From Silene conica (taxonomy: Eukaryota > Streptophyta > Magnoliopsida > Caryophyllales > Caryophyllaceae), in contig CM055314.2 of assembly GCA_029255685.2 (NCBI GenBank), positions 40,120,790 through 40,184,789 on the forward strand: a stretch of DNA of 64,000 nucleotides, given 5' to 3'. Within the stretch, counting starts at the first letter, position 1. The number at the start of each line of letters is the position of its first letter. Below the pieces are notes generated by a model. The model was not told where the DNA came from and searched no databases. It was given only the letters and a program-made list of their open reading frames with translations. A program made the position numbers and the translations under genes. This document shows, piece after piece, positions 22,147 to 34,240 of the stretch.

Positions 22147-23270
22147 GGTATAGTTAGTTAGAATTTAACTTCGTTCGAGTTTCGAGGACGAAACTTTTTG
22201 AAGTTGGGGTGATTGTAACATCCCGTATTTTTATAAATATATTTTAAGGGTTTTTAATTATTTTAAGTAATAAAATAATATTTTAATAATTTATCGTAAA
22301 TTATTTTTATAAATAGTAAGATCCGTCTTAAGAACCTTAAGTCCTTAAGACGAATACAAACTTGGCAACTTAGACTCATATCCAAAAACCCGTTCGTGTT
22401 ATCCAAGTCCGTTTTCATTTAAACGGAAAGGACAACTTTTAAACCCTTAAACCCCAAGTATGTCGACATCTCTTCAACCTCAAAAACAATAATACAGTAA
22501 ACTTCATTTCTCAAAACCTCCATAATTATTCATCTTCATTTCCATTATTCTCCATCATCCGTTCACCGAATCAATGTAATAAATATATTTTCGGAATCCT
22601 CATCGAATTTGAAAGCCATCTATCACTTTCGTTTTTCATTTCCTTCACTTCGAAAATAGGGCTGTTTTTGTGGAATCCGTATTTCAGTCCTTTAAACTCG
22701 TTTTTCGTGATGTAGGTGTGGGCTTAGAAGACCCGGACGTGGATAGCTTCATAGTATAGGAGGTGCTTTGAACGGGATTGCATTTAAGGTTACGATAACG
22801 AGAAACTCGGCCTTATTGTGAATATTAGCAATTTACATGTTTAAAATGCTTAAGTTTCTGATTTTCTTATGGTTTATGTTCATTGATTTAGAAATCATGC
22901 TAGGAATACATGTGTATGTTGTTTATGTGCTTAGATGATGTTTCACATGCCTAGTATTTCAATTTCAGAAATTCATGTTTTAAGACGGATACAAGTGATT
23001 ATCTTATTGAGGCTTGTTTGTGGAATTTGATGATTTTAATTAGTGTATTCGATGTATATATATGCTGGGGTTTGTATGCTGTTAGTGATTATCGAGGTTT
23101 AGAATCGTTTTGGTCGAAATTTGTTATTGCTGGAAATCGCGTTTTTGCGCTCAGGCTCTCTGAGCTGGTCGACCGACCGGCCACCGATCGACCGACCGGC
23201 CACCGATCGACCGGATGGGAGTGCATCTTCGTGTTTTTGCGAAAATTGACAATATGGGCTTTGGGTTGCC

Positions 23271-23565
23271 AGCCGGTAGGCCGGCTGCCTGCCAACCGTC
23301 TGGTAGCCTCTTTTGGGACTTTTACGTAAATGGTAAAGGGTAGGTTTGAGGTACCCAGCCGGTAGACCGGCCGCCTGCCAACCGGCTGGGAGCCTCTTTG
23401 GTAAAATTTGCGTAATGCGTAATTAGAGGGGATTTGGTTCCCCAGCCGGTGGGCCGGCTGCCTGCCGACCGGTTGGGAACCCGTTTACGTGTTTCAGCGT
23501 GAAGAAGAAAGAAAGGGTATATGGGTGTCCAGCCGGTAGGCCGGCTGCCTGCCGACCGGCTGGGG
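23271..23565 (+). repeat. GC-rich CCGGCTGCCTGCC repeats in the 3' LTR
   Basis: Four copies of CCAGCCGGT(A/G)GGCCGGC or close variants occur at roughly 85-bp spacing, each a potential stem. They are homologous to the repeats in the 5' LTR. Confidence 0.8.
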
Positions 23566-23927
23566 ACCCCTGATGCCGATTTTATTTTGAATTTGTAATT
23601 AGCCCGTAACTTTTAAACGGTTATTCGGTTTTGATTGAAACTCGTTCCTTGTACCTTTGATACGTGTTTGAGGTCCCCGGAGGATGGGCGACACTATATT
23701 GGGTTCAGGAATGGAGTGAGGATAGAGACCCCCCGGTCGGGTAACCGAAAGGGAAACCGACTCTCCCTCGTCTTAGTTCCCGGGATCAATTAAGTGTTGT
23801 TTAGTGGTTTAGGAAGTTAGAACTATAGGTTAGTTTCTATCTTTGGATGTTATTGGTTGATGCGTGTTAAGGTATGCCTTAAGATGGCCTCTGAGCTTAA
23901 CACGTGAGTTGTATGTCGCGTGATGGG

Positions 23928-24305
23928 ATATGTGTTAAGTTCACCTCTGGACCCATTACGTGTTTTGCTTGTGGCGTGTCAGGATATGTGTTAAGTTCAC
24001 CTCTGGACCTGACACGTGATCGGTTGTCGTACACGGGATATGTGTTAAGTTCACCTCTAGACCCGGTGTGCGATAGCTGTGTATTGGGATATGTGTTAAG
24101 TTCACCTCTGGACCCAATACTTGTTTGTAGCATTGGGATATGTGTTAAGTTCACCTCTGGACCCTTTGCTTGTGGATGTTTAGGGATATGTGTTAAGTTC
24201 ACCTCTGACCCTTTACTTGAATTGTATGTTGGGATATGTGTTAAGTTCACCTCTAGACCCGACATTGTTTGGTAGTGGGATATGTGTTAAGTTCACCTCT
24301 GGACC
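23928..24305 (+). repeat. LTR minisatellite in the 3' LTR
   Basis: Same array as at 9640-10030 (core ATATGTGTTAAGTTCACCTC), with fewer unit-to-unit differences here. The open frames on both strands follow from the absence of stops in the unit. Confidence 0.85.
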
Positions 24306-25148
24306 CATTGCTAGTGTTTATGGATATCTTGTTCTATGCCTTAAGTTGGCCTCTGAGTCCTTGATTGTGAAAGTGTGTTAGTATTCAGGTTATGTCTTAA
24401 GTTGACCGCTGAACCTTTTTACTTGATGTTTTATATCTGCATGCCTTGAGATTGGTACAGTGTCAGATATGCATGATGAAGTTGGTAATTATATTACTTT
24501 GGTTATAGTCTGTTCACCCAAGGCATTGGGTGACTCTTTAGTCAGTTTCGTAAATGGTTTGGATTGAAAGACCCCCCGACCGGGTAACCGGTAGGGTAAC
24601 CGGCTCTCCTTCCAAATAGTTTCTGAAGTTGGGTGAGAGTCGTGCATTAGTGATTGCATGATAGTTGATGATCAGTTATTGAGATATTGTTATACTTCAC
24701 ATGTTTATACGTGTTGGAGTGTTCTGTTTGCTTTACTTGTTACGTGTCGTTACAAAAGGTGGCTAGGAGAACTCTAGTCACTCCCCACTGATTGTGGCGT
24801 ACATATTTCCATGTATGTAGGTACATGCAGGTTGGACAGGGTTCACGTGAGAGCTGGCGAGTGATGATCCTTTCATCCTATGACTTACACTTCACCGATT
24901 AGCTAGACTCTTAGTTTTTGATACAGTTCATGTTTTGGTGCCTGTAGGGATGTTCCATCCCAGGCTTTGTGTATATTTGTTTTCCGTATTTAGAACTGTT
25001 ATACTTATCTATTTTGTTTATATCAGTTTCAGTTTCCAGTTTCAGTTTTAATTCACCTCGCATGATGTTATGTTTAAAAAGTTTAAATTCCGCTGCATCT
25101 TTAGTACTTTGTGTGTTTTATATTTCCGCTTTCGCGAAGGGTTTTACA

Positions 25149-25770
25149 AACTACAAGACATGTAAATCAATAAAGAAAAGGTTGTTGTTGATGCATATAT
25201 TGGCAAAACTACTACAAATGTCTACCTCAAGTGCATCAATAAAGAAAAGGTTGTTGTTGATGCTCAATATGTTAAAGTAGGGACAATTAAGAGCTAATTA
25301 ACCCTCATGTGCTCAAAGGGTGATGTACCTTGACTTCAACCTTCTGATCTATATACATCCTTCAGAAAGAATAACAACTCAGCAAAATAGAGTATATGCA
25401 GATGAAGGAACCAAAATTTACAAATTATGACATCCAGATGAAAAAGTTCTCAGAAACAATTATATTTTTTTTGCTGATTATACTAACATTGGTCTAATAA
25501 AAAAAACTAAAGCCACATAGCACAAAAAACATGACACTTGTACAGAGACGGGTCACTCTAGTTATAATTTAGTGATGATGAAGTATTTGGAAAAATGAAC
25601 ACTATTTTCTCAACTCGATATTACTGAAGAATAATAAACATATGCAAATTGCATAGCTGCAACCATCAATACAATTCATGTAGATTAAACAAGGGGTTCA
25701 AATGTGTCACACGACACAATAAGACTCAACAATCTACGCTGATACCTAATCTCAAATGTAAACACTAAAC
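25149..25770. other. Unassigned host sequence between two elements
   Basis: AT-rich DNA separates the gypsy 3' LTR from the copia LTR. At 25166-25297 one frame reads INKEKVVVDA twice, 69 bp apart, before a stop, which looks like a duplicated scrap of coding sequence. No gene family is recognised and nothing else in the stretch is coding-like. Confidence 0.4.
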
Positions 25771-25903
25771 TGTTGGAGTAAATGTCCTCCACAGTGTGGG
25801 ATTATTTGAGTAAATCTTTTACAAGATCACGCAGGGATACTTAGTATATTAATCAGTTGATTAACGTTTATCGGTAACGATTGGCTCACTAGAAGTTTGA
25901 CGT

Positions 25904-25908
25904 TACTG
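25904..25908 (+). repeat. Target duplication TACTG, left
   Basis: TACTG precedes the LTR at 25909 and recurs at 48360-48364 directly after the LTR ending at 48359. This proves that both LTRs belong to a single insertion despite 22 kb between them. Confidence 0.93.
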
Positions 25909-27967
25909 TGTAATACTCCGTATTTTATTTTATTTTATGTACTATCTAATATTTATTTGGACGTGTTAATAACTTATTTGAACACTCGCATAACGGATAT
26001 AGTTGTTGATATTTTATATGTTGTTTGTGGTATTCGAAATCGGGATCTTTGGCACACACCCGTTTTGGGCCTCGAAATGTGTGTACTTTTGAAGCAGCCC
26101 ACACCTCGTGACAAATACACAAATACACAAACACACTCAGCTCCTCCCTGCCGTCACATATCATCCCCCACCCCTAACCTAATTTTACCCTAATCAACTT
26201 ACTGTTACCACACACCTTCTGCCGACACAGCAAGAAGTATAGGAGAGGTCCAAACGGTGGGTTTAGAGAAGCCTAGGGCGGTTCGATTACGATGCGATTA
26301 AGGTATGTTCACCGCAGCTGTTTCTCTCCCCTGTCTGCGTTTCCTGTTTCGTATTGCTTTCACCATCGTTTAACCATCTGTACCGTGCTAATAGTCACAT
26401 GTTGTTAAACTTTGACATACTTTAGTCGTATGTGGACCTTTACTAGTCGTCTTTGACCACCTATGACCGCCGTGAGGGGGTGGTTCTCATACGAACGTTG
26501 CGATAATGAGTTCGATAATGAGTTCGGGACAGGAGTTATTAATGTTTGAATTTGATTAGCATTCATTTACGTTTAGTGTGTGAATTAAAGTATTTTCGTC
26601 GTTTGGTAGTCAAAGTTTAGCGTGGTGGTTCTCGTGGTGGTTCGTTGTTTAGGGTGTCGGTGTTAGAGTGGTTTTTGTTACAGTGGTTGTTGTTGGGGCA
26701 GAACAGGGGTGTGACATGGGCGAGTACAAGGGGGTGTTTTGGGGTATGTTAGAAGTGTCGATGGGCAGTGGCTTCGCCCCTGGAACCACCATGGCTCAGG
26801 CGTGAGCCTGGTGGTGTCAGGGGTGCGGCTAGGGTCTGGTCTTGGTGTCTGGTATGGGTTGTTGAAGGGCTGGGAAGGCACGGTAAAGGGATGGTCAGGT
26901 TGTGTTTTGCGTGAGACGTAATTCGGTATTATACTTTGCCTTCTCGTTGTTTAAGTCTTTGTATATTAAAGTATTATTATTATTTTATCTATTTTTATTA
27001 GTAATGTTTGTAAATTCTAAACGTTGTTTTTATTAAGGGACTTTACGAGTCGGGAAGTTATTTTTTTTAGGGAAGTTGCTATTTTGGGAAAGTTTCTATT
27101 TTGGAAACTTTCCAATTTTAGAAGTTACTATTTTTGACATTTTGTTACGATTCTCAGTATAGGGTTTGGTAAAGGTTGTAATCGTTGAATATTATATGTT
27201 TAGGTGACGGTTTCTGCGTGGAACATTCCTAGGAGTTGTTGACTGTCTTTCTGCAAATTGAGGTAGGGGAAAGTACTGGTTATAATAATGTGATCCATTC
27301 TCAGTTGGCATTAAGCATGTTTGTTATTTAATATCATGTGATCATTGTGTTGAGTTGTTATCTTATTCTGTGTTAATTTATGATGTGAATATATATATAT
27401 ATATATATATATTGGGCCTTGTGATATGGAGTTGGATCGGTGCGGAGTATATATATGGAGTTGGATCGGTGCGGAGTATATATATGGAGTTGGATCGGTG
27501 CGGAGTATATATGGCGTTGGATCGGTGCGGAGTATATATATGGTGTTGGATCGGTGCGGAGTTTATTGGCGTTGGATCGGTGCGGAGTTTATTAATTATA
27601 TTTGTTATGTTATTCTTTACCTACTCAACCTCGTGGTTGACCCTGTGTATTCGTGATCACCTGTGATGAACCAATTATTGGGGAGCAGAATGACAGGTGC
27701 TGAGGCTAAGGGGGAGCTATGGGAGAAAGAGCTTGGATCCGGACCAGTTTAGATGTCTAGATCGCCTTAGTTAGTTAATTGAGTTGTACCTTATTTACGT
27801 TGTTAAGACCTTTTGGATCTGATGTAAGAACACGTCTTGAGTTTAATTCTAATTAAAGTACTGTTTTTCTTTCCTTTGTATCTACTGCCTCGGGAAACCG
27901 AGATGGTAACACCCTTACTTATCTGAGGAGTCCTAGTACATGCCCTTAAATAAATGGGGGTGTTACA
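25909..27967 (+). repeat. 5' LTR of the non-autonomous gypsy-like element
   Basis: 2059 bp, uninterrupted. It includes a (TA)n tract at 27388-27411 and six tandem units of GTTGGATCGGTGCGGAGT at 27428-27592. It serves as the reference for reading the damaged 3' LTR. Confidence 0.9.
27428..27592 (+). repeat. Tandem repeat GTTGGATCGGTGCGGAGT, six units
   Basis: Units of about 25-29 bp are separated by short TATATATG or TTATTGGC links. The copy in the 3' LTR is at 47821-47985 with small changes in the TA spacers. The translated Trp-Ile-Gly-Ala repeats are not a protein. Confidence 0.88.
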
Positions 27968-30900
27968 AAGTGGTATCAGAGCGAACGATCCTCAGGCCTA
28001 AACCAAATGAATAATAATGAACGTAGGAAGAGTCTAATAAAATGAACCCGAGATGAAACTGATAGGCGCCCCAAAAAGGAACGGGATGAGTTAGGGGCCC
28101 CCTCACACCAGTCCTGGGCCCTTTCTGTTCTGTCTCGGGAACCCAATGAGAGTAATTGAAGAGTGGGGTAGATTATATAGTGACCTGGTTATCTGGTACT
28201 AACGTTCTTGCAGGAGAAGGGATGAGGTAAGTCATGATGTGAAATATGGTTGGTAATATATACTGCGAATCATGAGATTGATGTTGAATGTTGACTGAGG
28301 TATGCTATTTCTGGTATTGAGAACAAGAGTTTTGAATATGAGCTTTACTTGTATATGGTGATATGCATGCGGCTATATGATCCCTGAACCGTTAGGTAGA
28401 GATATAGTATAATGATATGTGTAATAAGTTGCTGGGCTATAGTCACCTAAAAGGGATAGATGTAGGAGAGACATGATCATGATTGACTGGGATGAGTAGT
28501 AGAGCCAGCTATGCTATATCTTTATAGGATGTGGAACCAAGTTAAATCTTATGGGAAAAGCTAGTAGACCGAACCGGAGGCCGTGCGCGTTGATAATTGC
28601 CTGTAATATTCTATGTGTATACACTTCTTATTTGCATGCCTTATACTTTACAAGAGTTACTGATAGACATACTAGACAAATGTGATCGGAATTTGAGACT
28701 TATGCTTTTATTATTTTACTAATTGCTTTAGCAATCCATGTTTAGTAATATGCAGAATGTGTGTTCTAAGCTATGAATGTATATAGTCATGAGTTGCATA
28801 TATCGTATTTAAAATTTTATGCCGTTATATACATTTAAATTCCTTATGAAGTTTGTCACCAATAAGGGATACGTAGTAGTCCCTAAGTTATATTCCCGTA
28901 CTTGGATACACCTGTATAACTGTCAAGTTATGTAGTTGATTTTATTTCCAGTTTCGAAACCTTTACCGTATTTTGAAGCCAACTACAGTTGAAATGAGGA
29001 ATGAATGTTAATATGGTGCAGAGTGATGTTTATGCTTCAAATGATTGCACATGTGTTTGGATGAGAAGGGTTGGCTGTGGATGTAGTAATGTGTAATTGC
29101 AAGGGGACCAAAATTTTAATGAATTTTCAGAATGTTATCTGGTTGTCCGAGCTGTCACTAAATACGTGTTTCATAATTGAGGATGAAAATTTTATATATG
29201 ATAACCTTCTGAGTGGAGTTTACAATGCTAGTGTTTTATCTTGATACGAGTTATGTCTTTGGGAGAAATAATTCTTTTATTCGACAGTGGTCAGACTGTA
29301 TTGCATAGTCTCGTTTTGACCTATCTCTTGTAACAAAAATCATTTAAAACTTGGTTATTGCTTGCGCATAGTTTCAACTATACTGTTCAAAATGTTCGTT
29401 CATGTTTCCCAAAATTTTACGCCATGTAAAATCTTAACGAGCTGTTATTCAATTGTGATTTTTGCAAGTTACCTAAATTCTGTTGAAATACTGTAAAGCT
29501 TTTGTTCAAATTGTCTGAGTTGTAAATATTGTATTAGATAATTTCCTTGAGGTATGCATTCGATATTTTTCCTCTGTTTATCTAATTCCTTATATCTACT
29601 AAAGGCTTATGTTTGCTCACACGTTAGCTAAGTTGTTATTTAATTACGATTCTTGTAAGTTGTTGCATAACGTTTAATTGGTGAAGTTGTAAGGTATGTA
29701 AGTTCGTATCAAAAAGTTTAATCAAATGTGAGTTATGTGATGTGACCACGTGATATCCTGATATGGCTTTAGTAACATGAATAGTAGGCATTGAGTATGA
29801 GTATGAAACCCACTATGTGATAGCGAAACCTTGGTTATCTCGTAAAGTTTAATATCAAATTATTTCAAGTATAAGTCTAATTTTAGTGATGTGCTGCTCG
29901 TATGTGATGTCAAAGACGTGTTTAACTAAGAAGAGTCTTGCCAAATGACAATCTGTGACTGGTGAACTTATTAACATGATATAGCAACCTAATGGTTATA
30001 CGTAATTGTGATTGTGATTATTTGAACAAGGTGAATCTTGTTGATGTTCTTTCGTCTATTGAGGGTTATCTCTGTCCAGTTTCCTGTGAATATAATTTTG
30101 ATAACTTTTTCAAGTGTATTGTTATATCATATAGTGACTTACTTATTGTTATATTAAGAATTTGATCACGATATGTGGGATTATTAATTGGTTAACATGT
30201 GAAATATGAAGTACTAGACTTGTGAATCCGTTTACTCTTATTGTTAAAATTTTCATAATTCAAGAGCGACAAGAAAATGTCCTAGTAAAGAAGAGTCAGA
30301 GTGACCCCGTGTAGTCTTGATTCGATCTATAACTTGCAAAATATTCCTTGATTCGTGTTTATTAATTTGTCACAAGCTACCCTTTCGGCGTTTCAAACAT
30401 TTCAAAATATTTTCGAAGTGATAAACCAGGATAAAGCTGGATGTTCGATAATTATGGTGATTGGTTGCAATATGACCTTTCTGTAGCTGTGTGTCAATGA
30501 AATCCTGCTTGAATGTTTAATTGTTGCGCATTGTATAAAACCCTTATTTTGCAAGTCGTGTATAGCAATAGTTTCATGATAAATGATGAAATGTGAATGG
30601 GCGGATATATACCTAGGTGATTTTGTTAACTTATTGCTATCTGAGCATGTTAAACGGTCATGTAAGTTTATGATATGTGTATACCTGGTGAAATATGTCA
30701 ATGTTCCATGTTTCATTACGTTAATTAAATTTTGCTCTGTGTCTTCCTAAAATATGTTTTTTTTTTACTTCTATATGTAACTAAGAGCATGAAACATTTC
30801 AATTTGTTGAGTATGAACTATGAGCTTCTTGATTGTTTATATTGTTGTAAACATATTACATTGGGGTAAAATTTCAAAGGTATGTGAGTGTTAGCTACCC

Positions 30901-31950
30901 TGATCCTGCTTTACTACATAACACGGGTTCTACCGATCCTTGTACTCTTGTTATCGCTCGAGGTAATATATGTTTGCATGACAATTGTTATAGGTTTCTT
31001 ATGTGTACTTCTTTGAGTTGAAATTAGTAATTGTTCCTTTATTTTGATAGTTAATATCTCCTATGGATAAAATAATCCTTTGTTTGTAAGACGGGTTGAG
31101 TTGATGCGACTGAGTTACTCTTGAGTTTAGAACATAGGCCATGGTTGGTTTTGTTTGGAGTTTGAGCTTGTAGTTCAGTATTTTATCGAGTTGTCGTGTT
31201 CTTTGACCATGACTTGTGGGTGAGTAGCTTAGAGTTTTACTCTCTAAATGTGGTGCAGTTCCTTTAATGGAATATCTGACACTATTGATATCGAAATGGA
31301 GATGAGAATTGGTTACTGGTACTGGGTTATGAATTATTTGGCCGTTGTGCCATATTGTGTTTACGGTCCAGTGCGACCTTGGTTATTGGGTTGTATTATG
31401 AGTTTGAAAACGATATCGAGATGAAGTATTGATTCGCGGTCTTATCCCGCCAGTTCACTCACCCCTTGTCCTTGGTCTTAGGTTAGACAATGGTAGTACA
31501 ATACTTGGCTTCTTAGAGTAAGATTTTATGAGATAGAGTAATGAGTAAGACGGAGTAATGAGCTGGGATTCGTATAATGAGGTTACGGGGACGTAACCGT
31601 GTTTTAAGGAGGATAGGATTATAAAATCTTAATGATCTATGATATGGCTAGTTGTTATGACATGGCTAAGTAGTATGTCATGATTGTGCATATACTTGAT
31701 AATCTTAATTACTTCTGTTATGAATTTCATTGTGTTTCGTGAAGTATCCTTTAATTTACTGATACGTTAAACTTTGGGGACAAAGTTTTCTTAACGAGGG
31801 TAGAATGTGATATTTCGTGTTTTAAAAGTACCGTTATTAGTTTCTGATGTTATAGGGGGTCACACCTTGTGTCCGTTGCGTGCCTAGCGACCAGTTTGTT
31901 GACCATGGATGGTGAACTTCGGGACGAAGTTCATTTTAAGGAGGAGAGAC
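27968..31950 (+). other. Non-coding interior of the LARD-type element
   Basis: Primer site TGGTATCAGAGC at 27971-27982. No gag or pol motif, and all frames are short. Near the right end are two successive retrotransposon-3'-end-like modules: GGGGACAAAGTTTTC with GGGTAGAATG at 31777-31807, then TTCGGGACGAAGTTC with AAGGAGGAGAGAC at 31918-31950. Only the second adjoins the LTR, so the interior may be a patchwork of two related elements. Confidence 0.6.
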
Positions 31951-33596
31951 TGTAATACTCCGTATTTTATTTTATTTTATGTACTATCTAATATTTATTC
32001 GGACGTGTTAATAACTTATTTGAACACTCGCATAACGGATATAGTTGTTGATATTTTATATGTTGTTTGTGGTATTCGAAATCGGGATCTTTGGCACACA
32101 CCCGTTTTAGGCCTCGAAATGTGTGTACTTTTGAAGCAGCCCACACCTCGTGACAAATACACAAATACATAAACACACTCAGCTCCTCCCTGCCGTCACA
32201 TATCATCCCCCACCCCTAACCTAATTTTACCCTAATCAACTTACTGTTACCACACACCTTCTGCCGACACAGCAAGAAGTATAGGAGAGGTCCAAACGGT
32301 GGGTTTAGAGAAGCCTAGGGCGGTTCGATTACGATGCGATTAAGGTATGTTAACCGCGGCTGTTTCTCTCCCCTGTCTGCGTTTCCTGTTTCGTATTGCT
32401 TTCACCATCGTTTAACCATCTGTACCGTGCTAATAGTCACATGTTGTTAAACTTTGACATACTTTAGTCGTATGTGGACCTTTACTAGTCGTCTTTGACC
32501 ACCTATGACCGCCGTGAGGGGGTGGTTCTCATACGAACGTTGCGATAATGAGTTCGATAATGAGTTCGGGACAGGAGTTATTAATGTTTGAATTTGATTA
32601 GCATTCATTTACGTTTAGTGTGTGAATTAAAGTATTTTCGTCGTTTGGTAGTCAAAGTTTAGCGTGGTGGTTCGTTGTTTAGGGTGTCGGTGTTAGAGTG
32701 GTTTTTGTTACAGTGGTTGTTGTTGGGGCAGAACAGGGGTGTGACATGGGCGAGTACAAGGGGGTGTTTTGGGGTATGTTAGAAGTGTCGATGGGCAGTG
32801 GCTTCGCCCCTGGAACCACCATGGCTCAGGCGTGAGCCTGGTGGTGTCAGGGGTGCGGCTAGGGTCTGGTCTTGGTGTCTGGTATGGGTTGTTGAAGGGC
32901 TGGGAAGGCACGGTAAAGGGATGGTCAGGTTGTGTTTTGCGTGAGTCGTAATTCGGTATTATACTTTGCCTTCTCGTTGTTTAAGTCTTTGTATATTAAA
33001 GTATTATTATTATTTTATCTATTTTTATTAGTAATGTTTGTAAATTCTAAACGTTGTTTTTATTAAGGACCTTTACTAGTCGTCTTTGACCACCTATGAC
33101 CGCCGTGAGGGGGTGGTTCTCATACGAACGTTGCGATAATGAGTTCGATAATGAGTTCGGGACAGGAGTTATTAACGTTTGAATTTGATTAGCATTCATT
33201 TACGTTTAGTGTGTGAATTAAAGTATTTTCGTCGTTTGGTAGTCAAAGTTTAGCGTGGTGGTTCTCGTGGTGGTTCGTTGTTTAGGGTGTCGGTGTTAGA
33301 GTGGTTTTTGTTACAGTGGTTGTTGTTGGGGCAGAACAGGGGTGTGACATGGGCGAGTACAAGGGGGTGTTTTGGGGTATGTTAGAAGTGTCGATGGGCA
33401 GTGGCTTCGCCCCTGGAACCACCATGGCTCAGGCGTGAGCCTGGTGGTGTCAGGGGTGCGGCTAGGGTCTGGTCTTGGTGTCTGGTATGGGTTGTTGAAG
33501 GGCTGGGAAGGCACGGTAAAGGGATGGTCAGGTTGTGTTTTGCGTGAGTCGTAATTCGGTATTATACTTTGCCTTCTCGTTGTTTAAGTCTTTGTA
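31951..33596 (+). repeat. 3' LTR, left part, with internal duplication
   Basis: It follows the 5' LTR copy up to position 33066 and then restarts at a point 591 bp back, so the segment GGACCTTTACTAGTCG...(32476-33066) occurs again at 33067-33596 and is cut by the Helitron before the repeat completes. Confidence 0.88.
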
Positions 33597-34109
33597 TCAT
33601 TATATCTATAAAAGAATAATGTAAATCTGCGTACGTGGCGCAGTAACATCGCAGAATTCGGTGTTTCGAGGTCTCACATTCAACCTCAGCATTTTCACTT
33701 TTCATAGACCAATCATATTCTGCCACCTCATCACAATTTAATAATTTAATAATAATTTAATAATTTAATAATAATTAACTTATTTATTTATTATTAAATT
33801 ATTAAATTAAATACAAAATATATACAGAATAAAATCTTTCCACTTTTGACCATGTTCCATTATTTACACATAATTCATTTCTCCCAAAAACCTAATTCAT
33901 TTCTGTTCTACACATAATCATTCCCAGCCGTTTACTGCGTTCTTCCCTTTACAAAAACCATTATACAATTCCATCTCTGCAACACCTATTTACAAAAACC
34001 ATTATTACATTCGATTTTTAAAGAAACTTCACTATACTAGAATATAAAGAAGGTACAAGCAAAGGGCGAAGATACTCCCGGTGTTACGAAGTGGATGAAA
34101 GCAAGAGGA

Positions 34110-34240
34110 TAACGAAAGGCTAACTGATGATCCAGAGTTTGCCGAGTATGTTGAGTCCGAAGCAGCCATGTTGAATGTTGGGTCTACAGATAAGGAATTT
34201 TCTCCATCATCCCGAAAAAGGTGTGCATTGTTAAAATTGT
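34110..34240 (+). pseudogene. Possible coding scrap within the Helitron left region
   Basis: A short frame reads EDNERLTDDPEFAEYVESEA and ends in a basic stretch (SSRKRC) close to a possible splice donor AGGTGTGC. Its acidic composition and lack of AT bias stand out from the surroundings. It could be a captured gene fragment or a decayed exon of a Helitron accessory gene; I do not recognise the family. Confidence 0.3.

Larger units (their letters stand above)
17545..22213 (+). mobile_element. Internal region of a chromovirus-like Ty3/gypsy element
   Basis: The order is gag, protease, reverse transcriptase, RNase H, integrase, which is the gypsy order (integrase last). The region ends with a CGAGGACGAAACTTTTTG segment and the purine tract GAAGTTGGGGTGA just before the 3' LTR. 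The integrase C-terminus carries a chromodomain-like tail (VEEKTWETEASIR), which places it among plant chromoviruses, probably near the Tekay/Del group. Both LTRs and the broken pol show that it is no longer autonomous. Confidence 0.88.
22214..25148 (+). repeat. 3' LTR of the Ty3/gypsy element, complete
   Basis: It starts TGTAACATCCCG directly after the purine tract and ends GGGTTTTACA, 2935 bp. The part from 23281 on matches the truncated 5' LTR, and its continuity shows the empty sites of three insertions there. It contains a palindrome ATCCGTCTTAAG..CTTAAGACGAAT at about 22321-22355, a duplicated GACCGACCGGCCACCGATC at 23168-23212, GC-rich CCGGCTGCCTGCC repeats at 23271-23565 and the TTAAGTTCACCTC minisatellite. 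Confidence 0.9.

Noticed and set aside
26678-26921. Pro-rich frames repeated at 26678, 32708 and 33311
   Set aside because: They are the same LTR segment in three copies; no start context or protein family, and the LTR is non-coding.
27355-27666. Trp-Ile-Gly-Ala repeat frames (also 47751-48058)
   Set aside because: Created by the GTTGGATCGGTGCGGAGT tandem repeat.
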